A stretch of 41,259 nt of DNA from Saccoglossus kowalevskii (lineage: Eukaryota; Hemichordata; Enteropneusta; Harrimaniidae), in contig NW_003156598.1 of NCBI RefSeq assembly GCF_000003605.2, positions 1 to 41,259 on the forward strand. Direction: 5' to 3'. The notes under the pieces are model-generated. The model saw nothing but the letters and a program-made list of their open reading frames with translations, had not been told where the DNA came from and did no database searches. The position numbers and the translations under genes are program-made. Shown here in pieces: positions 11,001 through 19,033 of this stretch. The first letter of the stretch is position 1, and each line of letters begins with the position of its first letter.

Positions 11001-14000
11001 GCAGTGGTTTAGTGATTCGATTCAAAATGGATGACTGGCAGCCATCTTGTTTTTTGAAAATGGCGTGTTCATTCAAAATTGGTACATATTAGGATACATG
11101 TCCATGACAATTTCCTTCGCAATTGGATAAAAGATGGCAGGCATCTTGTTTGTTTTTTTAAATGTGGTATCTTGGACATGCTTTGTCAGTTTTCATTCAA
11201 ATTTGGCACATACTTTATACATGTTAGGATACATGTCCATGACAATTTATCAATGACAATTTGGATCAAGGATGGCCGATGCACAGCCATCTGACTTTTT
11301 GGTTTTACTACTATATTTCCAAGATTTATGTACCATTTGTATTTGGCACATACGTCTTACATGTCACTTTGTTTATAATCAGATTAAAGGTGGCCGAATA
11401 ACGGCTGTTTTTATTTTTGGCCATATTACTATATCTGTCACCCATGTATCATTTTCATTGATATTTAGCATGTCATAAATGGATACATGTACATGTCAAT
11501 TCAATTTAATCAAATATGGCCGACTGGCGGCCATCTTGTTTGTTTAAAATGTGATATATTTGACATGCTTTCACTTGTGATCTATGTTTTTGTTTGCTAT
11601 GTCTTAAACTAGAGAGGTCGTCACGCAACACGTGTTCTAATTTGATGTAAATGAACAATCTGTTGTATACGCCACTCAGTTTCAAGGACATGCTCGCGAC
11701 AAACCCTCCACTTTAATATGACAAGCACAAAGAGAACTTTCAGAAATGTAACGAGGACTGTCATTTTCAATGACTTGTTTGTCTAGGAGCCATAAATTAA
11801 CCCAAGTTTATGAAATCTTTTTCTTGCAGGCAAGAAATAGCAATATGCGACATCGTCCCATTGGTATTGGTGTTCAGGGTCTTGCTGATGCATTTATATT
11901 AATGAGGTTTCCTTTTGACAGTGATGAAGCAATGTTATTGAATAAACAAATATTTGAAACTATATATTACGGTGCCTTGAAAGCCAGTTGTGAATTGGCT
12001 GAACGAGACGGAGCATATGAATCTTATAAATTTGGAGATGGATGTCCTGTTAGTAAAGGAGTAAGTAATTTTTATATTACATTTTCTGACTGAAGACTGC
12101 TTTACAACAATTCAGTGTTTCCTGTGCCGTGTTCAGGTATTGGAGATATTCCTGTCTTTTGTTCAGTACAATTGTGTTGGTCTTTTTGAGATGTCTTTTG
12201 TATGTTACTTGTCATTGCTTGCTTTGACAACCTTATGGTTCATTAGATGACAAATTAATAGGTTCTCTCGTACAATGTCATTTTGTATTAACAGATCTTA
12301 CAGTATGATATGTGGGATGTAACTCCAACCGATTTACATGATTGGGATGCACTGAAGAAAGACATTGCTACACATGGTTTACGTAATAGTTTATTATTAG
12401 CACCTATGCCAACAGCTTCAACTGCACAGATACTGGGTAACAATGAATCAGTTGAGCCTTATACAACCAATATCTATTCAAGAAGGGTCTTGTCAGGAGA
12501 ATTTCAGGTTTGTATTTTGATACCTTGTTTATATTTATAGATGTTAAAGCGAGTAGGGGGTCCCAAGGAATAGTCCCAAGCAACGATAACATGTGATAAA
12601 AATGCAAAGATCTCGTGGGTAGACGCTTGTTTGTAAACAATGACACGCTTTGGCCATCTAATGAATGCACAGGTGACTACTCGCTTTAAGGATCAAGTAG
12701 TTGTACTTCGAATGACTGTTGGCTCACCATGTTAAGCCAGATGCAGAATTTTTTGAGTTACAAAAATGATCACTCCCATATTTTAGAAACCATGCTCAAA
12801 TTGTGACTTGTGTGTTCAGTTAACAGAGTTACTGGCAACATACCTTTTTTGTTTCGTTTAACATTGTGTATTTCTGCTATTCAAAGTTTGGTTAACTAAA
12901 ATTAGTTACTAAGTGTGAATGTTTAACAAAAATAAAAATCTGTTGTCAGTAACTCGGAGCTACAATTTGGGCGTGATTTTACAAAAGTGGGCGTGGTCTT
13001 TTTTTATTAAATCGGTGTTTGTTACTCAATATCTGTAACTCTAACAATTCAGTATCTCCTGTATGTATAAACAGAACACGTGTGTTGTTGGTCCCTTCCA
13101 TTGTGCTAGGTTGGTAAAACCTTGTACCATGGCCACCAGTTGCCTGTCTTTATTTAAGAATTTCCTCAGAGTTTACTAATTATCTTTTCAGGTTGTGAAT
13201 CACCATCTACTGAAAGACTTGACTGAGATGGGTCTCTGGAATGATGATATGAAGAATTTGTTGATTGCTAACAATGGCTCTATTCAGGTACTAATATTAC
13301 CCAATAGTTCTTATCACTGTTAAAACTGTCATTAGTGAAAGTATAACAATTAGATCAACTAATTTGTTGTTTGTTTCAGAGCATCGATGGAATTCCAGAT
13401 CATATCAAGAAACTGTACAGAACTGTGTGGGAAATCTCTCAGAAGAATATTTTGATCATGGCTGCAGATAGAGGAGCATTCATTGATCAAAGTCAGTCAT
13501 TGAACATTCATATTGCAGAGCCAAACTATGGAAAACTGACCAGTATGCACTTCTTTGCATGGAAGCAGGTATGTTTTTTGTGGGGCGTTTCAAAGTCATC
13601 TTGTATAGATGTTTGTTTTTTTTAAATCGCATAATTAACATTTATCCTTTTCACCACCAGCTCCCTCTTTTCGTCACCAAATAGTCCTGTTTTTAGTCTG
13701 TACTTTCCTTCAGTACTTTGGAACAATAATAGCCATTTTTTTTTTAGGAAAAAGCATTTGATCATGCAATGTGGAACACTTTCTACATTAAGTCATTGTG
13801 TCAATTATGGTAGAGGAACAGTTTGCATACAAAACCACCTTGTTGGAAATTGTGAGCGTTATTTACAAGTATTGTTCAGACAAGCTACAGAATTTTTGAT
13901 CTAAATTAATGGGGCTACAGGAGATCGGCCATGACAGTTGGATCCCAATGCACATCTGGTTATTAGTAGTAGTACACTTAATCAAAGATGAAATTGATTA

Positions 14001-14474
14001 ATACTCTATTTATTAGGCTATTTTAGTACCCTATTTAACAAAAATATTTTTTTTCTAAGATTGAAACGTTAGAGAAATGATTGCATTTCATGTTCGTAAC
14101 ATTGGTTGACACAAATATTTGTCAAACGAAATTTCATGCATTCTTATTCTTTCACTGTTTTGGTATAAATTATGCAAAAAATGTCTGATTTAACAGTACT
14201 TGATTCTCCAACCTGTCGCCTACATTGTTTTCAGTTAACTTTCTGAAGTAGTAATCTTACAAATGTTTAATTTTTTTTAACAAAGGGCTTGAAGACTGGC
14301 ATGTATTACCTTCGTACACGTCCGGCAGCCGACCCAATCAAATTTACAGTTAACAAAACCTCCTTGAAGCCAACAACCAACGTTGAGGCAGCAGCAGAAA
14401 AGGAAGAAGAAAACCAGGCAGCAATGGTGTGCTCCTTACAAAACAAAGATGACTGTTTGATGTGTGGTTCCTAA
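1853..14474 (+). CDS. RRM1: Ribonucleoside-diphosphate reductase large subunit (spliced, 15 exons seen, 5' end missing)
   Basis: Class I ribonucleotide reductase alpha subunit. With the small radical-bearing subunit it reduces ribonucleoside diphosphates to deoxyribonucleotides in the cytosol. The join is 1853-2030, 2526-2626, 2720-2779, 3766-3882, 3978-4063, 5106-5247, 7025-7108, 8891-9132, 9903-10104, 10575-10724, 11830-12060, 12295-12507, 13192-13287, 13380-13568, 14286-14474. It gives 759 codons and a stop, with no internal stops. Aligned to my memory of human RRM1 (792 aa) it covers residues 37-792. Seen intact: D57 of the activity site, C218 and C444 (the active-site redox pair), N427/C429/E431, D226/R256/Q288/R293 of the specificity site, Y737/Y738 of the radical pathway, and the C-terminal CLMCGS tail. 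The agreement of these numbers supports every junction. Exon 11 carries three extra residues. The first ~36 codons are not recognised in 1-1852. Intron 10 uses a GC donor. Nothing suggests a pseudogene. Confidence 0.97.
2526..2626 (+). CDS. RRM1: RRM1 exon b
   Basis: Completes a split codon (G|CC) and adds 33 codons, human residues 97-129, beginning [11 protein letters not shown]. The acceptor is ttttcag and the donor gtaagt, in phase 0. It links the ATP cone to the catalytic barrel and is the least conserved part of this stretch. Confidence 0.95.
2720..2779 (+). CDS. RRM1: RRM1 exon c (short, 20 codons)
   Basis: Sixty bases, phase 0 on both sides, human residues 130-149, reading [20 protein letters not shown]. 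The acceptor is ttttgcag and the donor gtgagt. It follows an intron of only 93 bases. Confidence 0.95.
2884..3036. repeat. Short inverted-repeat element (MITE-like) in an RRM1 intron
   Basis: The left end AATACTGTAAAATACTT and the right end AAGTATTTCACAGTATT are inverted copies with one mismatch over 17 bases, about 150 bases apart. TA flanks the CTGT core on both sides, which could be a target duplication. The interior is T-rich without coding capacity. Confidence 0.5.
3210..3713. repeat. 58-bp minisatellite, about 8.6 copies
   Basis: Units begin at 3210, 3268, 3326, 3384, 3442, 3500, 3558, 3616 and 3675. All are 58 bases apart except the last step of 59, caused by one inserted G. Most units are near-identical. 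The final copy is truncated and diverged and runs into a poly-T tract. Each unit carries tctGTAAGT or tctGCAAGT, a splice-donor-like motif on the sense strand of RRM1. The array lies wholly in the intron between exons c and d. Confidence 0.97.
3766..3882 (+). CDS. RRM1: RRM1 exon d
   Basis: Thirty-nine codons, phase 0 on both sides, human residues 150-188, with [20 protein letters not shown], a signature of the family. The acceptor is tactcag and the donor gtgaga. The intron before it carries the 58-bp minisatellite; the one after is 95 bases. Confidence 0.95.
3978..4063 (+). CDS. RRM1: RRM1 exon e
   Basis: Twenty-eight codons plus two bases, human residues 189-216, containing [17 protein letters not shown], which leads up to active-site C218. 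The acceptor is atttcag. The donor is gtagaa, one of the weaker donors in the gene. It ends in phase 2. Confidence 0.95.
5106..5247 (+). CDS. RRM1: RRM1 exon f (active-site C218, specificity residues)
   Basis: One base finishes a Ser codon, then 47 codons, human residues 218-264. The first full codon is C218 of the redox-active pair. D226 and R256, which bind the specificity-site effector nucleotide, are present, as is KSAGGIGV. The acceptor is ttgtag and the donor gtaagt. It ends in phase 0 after SYIAG. Confidence 0.95.
5324..6328. mobile_element. 1-kb non-autonomous DNA transposon with ~33-bp inverted ends and TTTA target duplication
   Basis: The left end starts GGCCACACTGATTTAATT and the right end finishes AATTAAGTCGGTGTGGCC. 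Across 33 bases the two ends match as inverted copies at about 29 positions. TTTA stands immediately outside both ends (5320-5323 and 6329-6332), as expected of a target-site duplication. The interior has an antisense open frame (5780-6016, 78 codons) that I do not recognise, and no visible transposase motif. A subterminal direct repeat AAAACTAATGCG occurs near both ends. It sits in RRM1 intron f-g. The superfamily is not assigned. Confidence 0.8.
7025..7108 (+). CDS. RRM1: RRM1 exon g (specificity loop 2, first half)
   Basis: Twenty-eight codons, phase 0 on both sides, human residues 265-292, ending RYVDQGGNK. Loop 2, which relays effector binding to substrate choice, is split by the next intron: Q288 is here and R293 opens the next exon. 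The donor is gtaagc. Confidence 0.95.
7391..8430. mobile_element. Array-bearing element with terminal hairpins (Helentron/HINE-like?), copy 1
   Basis: It opens with a hairpin at 7391-7424 (AGTCCCCGTTCGGAC, loop, then a near-exact inverted copy). It closes with GAACGGGGAC-like sequence, the palindrome GTCATTGACAATGAC (8410-8424) and TTGTTT. The opening GTCCCCGTT and closing AACGGGGAC are inverted copies. Inside are about three tandem units of roughly 322-326 bases (cggatctcag anchors at 7633, 7959 and 8281). Units carry AAATGGCCGACTGGCGGCCATTT-type inverted repeats (7739, 8062). Open frames inside follow the repeat and are not genes. It sits in RRM1 intron g-h. Short inverted ends, a 3' hairpin and internal arrays recall Helentron-type elements, but this is an inference. 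Confidence 0.6.
8891..9132 (+). CDS. RRM1: RRM1 exon h
   Basis: Eighty codons plus two bases, human residues 293-372, starting [20 protein letters not shown] and including the [15 protein letters not shown] and [15 protein letters not shown] blocks. The acceptor is tttttag. The donor is gtaatg; the open frame would stop at once if the intron were retained. It ends in phase 2. Confidence 0.95.
9903..10104 (+). CDS. RRM1: RRM1 exon i (catalytic N427, C429, E431)
   Basis: One base finishes a Lys codon, then 67 codons, human residues 374-440. It contains [17 protein letters not shown] and SNLCTEI: N427 and E431 act in catalysis and C429 forms the transient thiyl radical. The acceptor is tttcag and the donor gtcagt. 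It ends in phase 0. Confidence 0.95.
10185..10375. repeat. Three-copy degenerate tandem repeat (~62 bp)
   Basis: Units start at cctggctag (10185, 10254, 10316) and share ctatcaacatta, cagtacaact and acataaaaatc blocks. Their lengths vary (69, 62 and about 60 bases). It is in the intron between exons i and j. Confidence 0.75.
10425..10445 (+). repeat. Solo copy of the array-element 3' hairpin
   Basis: GTCATTTACAACGACTTGTAT closely resembles the closing hairpin plus TTGTTT of the two array-bearing elements nearby. It may be the remaining end of a degraded third insertion. Confidence 0.35.
10575..10724 (+). CDS. RRM1: RRM1 exon j (C444; followed by a GC donor)
   Basis: Fifty codons, human residues 441-490, starting VAVCNLAS, where C444 is the partner of C218. 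The acceptor is ttgaag. The only in-frame junction to the next exon leaves GAG followed by gcaagt, a GC donor. Using the GT four bases further in would give a stop codon soon after the junction. Confidence 0.93.
10880..11780. mobile_element. Array-bearing element, copy 2 (related to 7391-8430)
   Basis: It ends in GTCATTTTCAATGAC (11760-11774) followed by TTGTTT, the same terminus as copy 1. Inside are about four degenerate tandem units of roughly 120-140 bases. They are anchored on ATTCAAATTTGGCACAT-like sequence at about 11072, 11195, 11333 and 11452. Several TGGCCGACTGGCGGCCAT-type inverted repeats occur (for example 11517-11534). The left boundary is unclear, and no GTCCCCG hairpin is seen there. 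It fills most of the GC-AG intron of RRM1. The open frames at 11079-11478 lie within the repeat. Confidence 0.55.
11830..12060 (+). CDS. RRM1: RRM1 exon k
   Basis: Seventy-seven codons, phase 0 on both sides, starting [20 protein letters not shown]. The acceptor is cttgcag and the donor gtaagt. Near the end it reads [12 protein letters not shown]; human RRM1 has a shorter YEGSPVSKG here, so this copy has three extra residues in a surface segment. Confidence 0.95.
12295..12507 (+). CDS. RRM1: RRM1 exon l (PMPTAST loop)
   Basis: Seventy-one codons, phase 0 on both sides, equivalent to human 565-635. It carries the family signature [20 protein letters not shown], which binds substrate phosphates. 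The acceptor is taacag and the donor gtttgt. Confidence 0.95.
12547..12686. repeat. 140-bp MITE with TA flanks
   Basis: The left end AAGCGAGTAG and right end CTACTCGCTT are perfect 10-base inverted copies, flanked on both sides by TA (12545-12546 and 12687-12688). It begins about 40 bases after exon l of RRM1, within the intron. TA duplication is typical of Tc1/mariner-type elements. Confidence 0.55.
13192..13287 (+). CDS. RRM1: RRM1 exon m
   Basis: Thirty-two codons, phase 0 on both sides, equivalent to human 636-667, reading [16 protein letters not shown] and ending NNGSIQ. The acceptor is ttttcag and the donor gtacta. The following intron is 92 bases. Confidence 0.95.
13380..13568 (+). 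CDS. RRM1: RRM1 exon n
   Basis: Sixty-three codons, phase 0 on both sides, equivalent to human 668-730, with [32 protein letters not shown] and [13 protein letters not shown]. The acceptor is tttcag and the donor gtatgt. Confidence 0.95.
14286..14474 (+). CDS. RRM1: RRM1 exon o (last; radical-path tyrosines and redox tail)
   Basis: Sixty-two codons and a TAA stop. It begins [13 protein letters not shown], which contains Y737/Y738 of the radical-transfer path. A variable charged linker follows, then the end [10 protein letters not shown]. The two cysteines of this swinging tail regenerate the active-site disulfide. The acceptor is aacaaag after a T-rich tract. Confidence 0.96.
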   Translation, partial: GLKTGMYYLRTRPAADPIKFTVNKTSLKPTTNVEAAAEKEEENQAAMVCSLQNKDDCLMCGS

Positions 14475-15821
14475 ATATCTCAGTATAGCTGTAACCTAAT
14501 ACTATTGGTATATATATATACACAAGTATTCACAGTACTTTGGTTTATAAACTAAGTAAACCAAAATTTTGTCTGCCAGTTCTGATACAACCCCTATAAA
14601 CAATACACTGCCATATCAAAAGGTATACATCTATTTATTTTTTACTATGATTTGTCCATAACAGTACAGTCGCTCTTCAACTGTCTGAGCTCCAGGAATC
14701 TGACAATTGATTATAATATTGATTTGAAATATACTTCAGATATTTGATTGTATTTATACCCTAAATTGTTTTCCTCCCAGTAGATACCAAATGTATCACA
14801 GATTGCTGCCTACATGTTCATCATTTTAGATTGAGATTAGTTATATTTTTGTACTATGTTAATTCATTCTTTCACTGTCAGCTGAGTGGTCTTTCATTCC
14901 TGAAATATTGGTGAACTTGCTACATGTATGACCTTGTAATTTCACACTTATTCAAATACAACAATTCCTGGAGTTTGTCACTCCAGTCGCAGACATCACT
15001 GCACTAACCTACTTTAGGGAGGACGTCAAAAGATCGATGTCGAATAAAAAACTTAATTCCTTTAGTTTTTTTCCAAACCCCCCTACCCCCACTGAAACTT
15101 AATTGATAAATATTGGTCATGGCGTCAGACTACATTCACTATTAAATACAAATTGATAATCGGACAGTAGTATTGCATAGCAGTTGGTTGTCGGGTGGGT
15201 GTAAAGAGTTTACAAATGCACCTCATTTGACGCACAGATTTACACTCGAACCAAACCATTTTTCTGTTTTTTTTCCCTTTTCGGTTATTTCTGTCCATGA
15301 TTGGATAGAACTACAAATACTCCAAGATTTTTTTGACTTCATTAAAAAATAAAATCGTTTTTGTAAGATGGAAACTTTTTGAGGTCAAACCCCCCACCCC
15401 CCACCCCCAAACTAAAGGAAATAAGTTTTTTATCAGACATTGATATTTTGACGTCGTCCCTTATGATATACGGATTTCTGTAGCTCATATATTTTACTGC
15501 ACCATTATGCTTCCTTGGGAAATCTTCATTTTCTCAAAGGTAATTTTCTGCTGTTTTTCAATTTGCTGGAAGACACTAGTCAATATAAAATCTTGTGGAA
15601 ATGCATTTGTCATTGTACATAACCAGCTTAGAGCAGACACAACAATCAATTTAATAAATTATACATTCTTAATCACGATTTATAGTGTAAACTGGTTTAA
15701 TTGCCCATGTGAAATCAATTTATTACAATGTCTAATGCTTTGAACGCTTTGATTTGACTTCATTGTCTTCAGTGTACAATTTAAACTGTACCTGTATAAT
15801 ACATTTATGTTGAGAAATAAA
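14475..15821 (+). other. RRM1: Probable RRM1 3' UTR
   Basis: No coding signal follows the RRM1 stop. AATAAA hexamers occur inside the MITE and at 15816-15821; the last lies in AT-rich DNA outside any repeat and is the best poly(A) candidate. If used, the 3' UTR is about 1.3 kb and contains the 444-bp MITE. The end is not proven from sequence; another AATAAA lies at about 16458. Confidence 0.4.
15017..15460. mobile_element. 444-bp MITE with ~50-bp inverted ends and TTA target duplication
   Basis: The left end starts GGGAGGACGTCAAAAGATC and the right end finishes TTTTGACGTCGTCCC. Both ends continue inward with matching inverted blocks such as AATAAAAAACTTAATTCCTT. TTA lies directly outside each end (15014-15016 and 15461-15463). 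TTA/TAA duplication suggests a PIF/Harbinger-derived MITE. It has no coding capacity. It lies about 540 bases after the RRM1 stop. Confidence 0.8.
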
Positions 15822-18800
15822 ATATTTTCACAAGCAAAACCTTGTAAACTATAGTGTTAAGAAAGCCTGTCTACTCTGTAATGCAGATGATTCACTTGCA
15901 TCATGGGAAAGAATTTGGAATCGTGCTGGATATATAGACCAAAATTTAGCATTTCTACCATTTAGGATCCGAGAATGTTTTTTCTAGGACTTTATTTGCC
16001 ACATGCCTAGACTACCGGTAGTTGAATTCACATTTTGGGGATGACCGTTCCCTACAGACTTGACATGCTTTGTTGTCATGCTTGACAATGTTATTTTATA
16101 CATTAATTTCATACATTTGGTGTGTGTGTGTGTTGGTGAGAGTATTGTAGACCAGTCCCTAAAGATAAATGATTTGATAAATTAGTTCTAGGATTATGGT
16201 AAAGGTTTGGTTATTATACAGTGTATTGACCTAAAGCCAAAAACAATTTCTTTAAATTCATCTTGGGAAGTGCTGTATTGAAATGCATTAGTGTTGTGAT
16301 ACTGGAGACTATTTCATTAAAGTTAATACTGTTAACATAAATGAGTGCTTTGTTTTACAGCAGTGCTACATTTAGATGTATACTCCTTCAGTAAATTCTA
16401 AAACTACAGCAAGACTAAGCGTTTACCAATTTACAGTACAGCAATGTTGCTTTCTCAATAAAATCAAGCCAACGTTTTCCTTCCATCTTGGATAACACAT
16501 TTTGAATAATTTGAACGATTCATTGCACTTCATGAAATTAAGTTAATCGTGTTTTTTTTTGAATTTCATGATTTTTAAAGTGCTTCGCAAATTATTGTTC
16601 AGTCTTTTGACGTTTGCTGAAAAGTTCATACCTGATCTAAGCAGTCGCCAGTTATGAATCTGGACATTAACCACTTGTGTAGAAAGAAAATTGAATGGAG
16701 ACTTCATTGACTGGTTCTTGTGGGGTTTGGGTGATTAATCGTTGGAGTTTCACTGTTAATGTTGGAGGTGTTGTACCAAAACGTCATGGCAAAGAGTTAA
16801 TTAAAAAAAAAAATGGACTATGCTTAAAATACTGCATTATTTCGATGCCAATGGAATAAATTTGTATAATAGTTTGTACTCTTTTGTGAATGTTTAAAGA
16901 GACGATCATCAGAAATGGCAGTGAATACACACAGTGAAGGTGTCTACAAGAATCTAGCAGCCCCTCAAATTGAAAAAGCATTCTGGTAGGTTTAAGCCAG
17001 TTCGATGAACAAGAATTGTCGTGCACTAAAGGTTGCAGGACAGTGGAGCCATTTTATCAGTTAGATCACTTTACTTTTTTTAAATAGAAAATGTCACTAG
17101 TTGAAAAAAAATATATGGAAGAAATTTAACTGAACTTCCCCAACTATGTATACTGGTAATTCCATTAACTCCACATTTTTTTCACAAATGTTTAACGTGC
17201 ATTAACTGACATTGAAATACCAGGTTCTCATTCATTGGCTAAATGTTATTGTGTGGAAAATCATCAGTTAGCGGTGAATTGATGTCGCGACGTGAACGGA
17301 TACCCAGTACAAAAAGTGCACAATAGTACTACCGTAGTATTGTTAAAATCTGTTGTGGAGTAGAGCGCCCTCTATCTGCACATCGATATTTGGGTCTTGC
17401 TTTAGATGAGGGCAGTGCAGTCTTTAGCCTGGAATCCAGCCATTCAGTTTTCTTCCCAGTGCGCTCAAGAATGGTCTGGTCACAGTCCCTCTAAGAGTAA
17501 CATCATGCAGTTTCAGATCTTTAGCACTGCCAGGAATTGAGTAGGCAGGCTTTTTTTGGGGCGGGGAGGCTGATGAGAATCTATTTACGGGCGCAATTTC
17601 GTTTTTGATTTACTGAACTTACTCGACGTGTTGTCAGCGGGTTGGCCCCTTTTATAGTAAGAAAACTGCGTGCAACCATATTTGTTTTCAAAAAACATTT
17701 ACCTTTTGCTCGTGTGGTTAGTTCGTATGTTCGTATTTTGAGATATCACGGTAATATGTTCCGTTTTGTTTTGAGTTTGTGATTGCAAGTGTACGCCCGG
17801 GGACTATGATCAACTGTTCGCAGTCTCGATGGGGGGGGGGGGGGTATCGGCTGGTATCTAGTTAAAGAAATAGGCAAGGGATGAATGCTCTAGCCAGCTC
17901 ACATATTTTGAACTCAAAAAAAATACAAGGTGCGCTGTAAAATATTTTGGCTAAAGAAATCGCCTCATCGTTTTAAAAACAATGTGACCAGAAACATTTT
18001 TTTGCGAGAAATTGCAAGCTCGGATAATTAATGTGGAGGTGTTTGCACCATTTGAATACTAAGGTGTGAACCATCAAAAGTCAATTAACCTGCCAGTACC
18101 TTATTTAGTAAATGTGCTATGTCAGCACCTTGGCCATATTGCCTTTCTCTCCAATCCTGATTGGTTAATATTTATACTAATAAACCAAGTCTTAGTTAGT
18201 CCTTTGAGGTACATGAAGGCGATGAGAAAATATTTCTGAAGATGAAAACTCTGGATCAGCTGAAAAATAAATGTTATTTTAACACAAGAGATAGTCTGAT
18301 ATTTGTATAGTAAATGTCAAAGCCATATATATACACGATAAAAAATGATATCTTGAAGCAATGTTCATCAACTTATCTCACTTGATTCAATCATAATACC
18401 TAAACTACTATAATTTTACGAATGATGTCTTTGTTATCTTCTAGAGAATGTTATATCGATCGTCATTCACACATATTCCCGTCAATGTACGTCATTTTGC
18501 CCTGAAATCCAATATTCTGCCTGGCACCATATATAAATAATTTAATGTTGAGTTTCCATCTCATGTGCCGGTGGTTGGACGCACGCACGTGAGTGCCTGT
18601 GTGGGTGTGTGTGGGTGAGCGGAATTAACACACAGACAGCTCGAAGCTAGGACCCGCTCGAGTAGATATGGTTTATATTTTCAGATTCAGATACTACTTA
18701 CGAGTGTTCAAAATACATATCACGTTCTCACTAGCGAACTCGATCCGGGTAGAGATGGATTTGAATCCCGGCACGTGTCGAACCTCGTGTTGGGAACGGT

Positions 18801-19033
18801 CGGAACAAATTCAGCACGTGCTCAGTTTTTGCGTATATCGGAGTACTTTTCATTAGAAGGACCAGAAATGGAATGGAACAGAGCCGGGAATGGAACAGAG
18901 CATGAGCCGGGAATGGAGAAGGATAAGGGTCGGTAATGGAACAGGGCAAGGTCTCAGACCGGGCAGGACAAAAACAAATACGAATGACTGGGAGTTGAGT
19001 ACATACAACTTTCCAGATTGCGTAACTAAAATT
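15822..19033. other. Intergenic, no gene seen
   Basis: AT-rich DNA with a short (TG) run near 16121-16135 and a pure run of 14 G at 17831-17844. A short imperfect repeat of GGGAATGGAACAGAGC-like units lies at about 18868-18950. No open frame resembles a known protein. Confidence 0.6.
17831..17844 (+). repeat. Homopolymer of 14 G
   Basis: Uninterrupted G run. Shorter G or C runs occur at about 23083, 28480, 31207, 39130 and 40409. Confidence 0.9.

Noticed and set aside
11079-11478. Two open frames in the GC-AG intron
   Set aside because: They follow the degenerate ~130-base tandem units and have no independent coding signal.
10729-11829. GT donor four bases inside the RRM1 GC-AG intron
   Set aside because: Joining GCAA from the donor side to exon k reads AGC AAG AAA TAG, a premature stop, and destroys the conserved RHRPIGIG frame.
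12404-12670. 88-codon antisense frame over exon l
   Set aside because: It overlaps a conserved RRM1 exon and a MITE and has no family resemblance.
18760-18780. GGATTTGAATCCC as a tRNA B box
   Set aside because: No matching A box or cloverleaf could be drawn around it.
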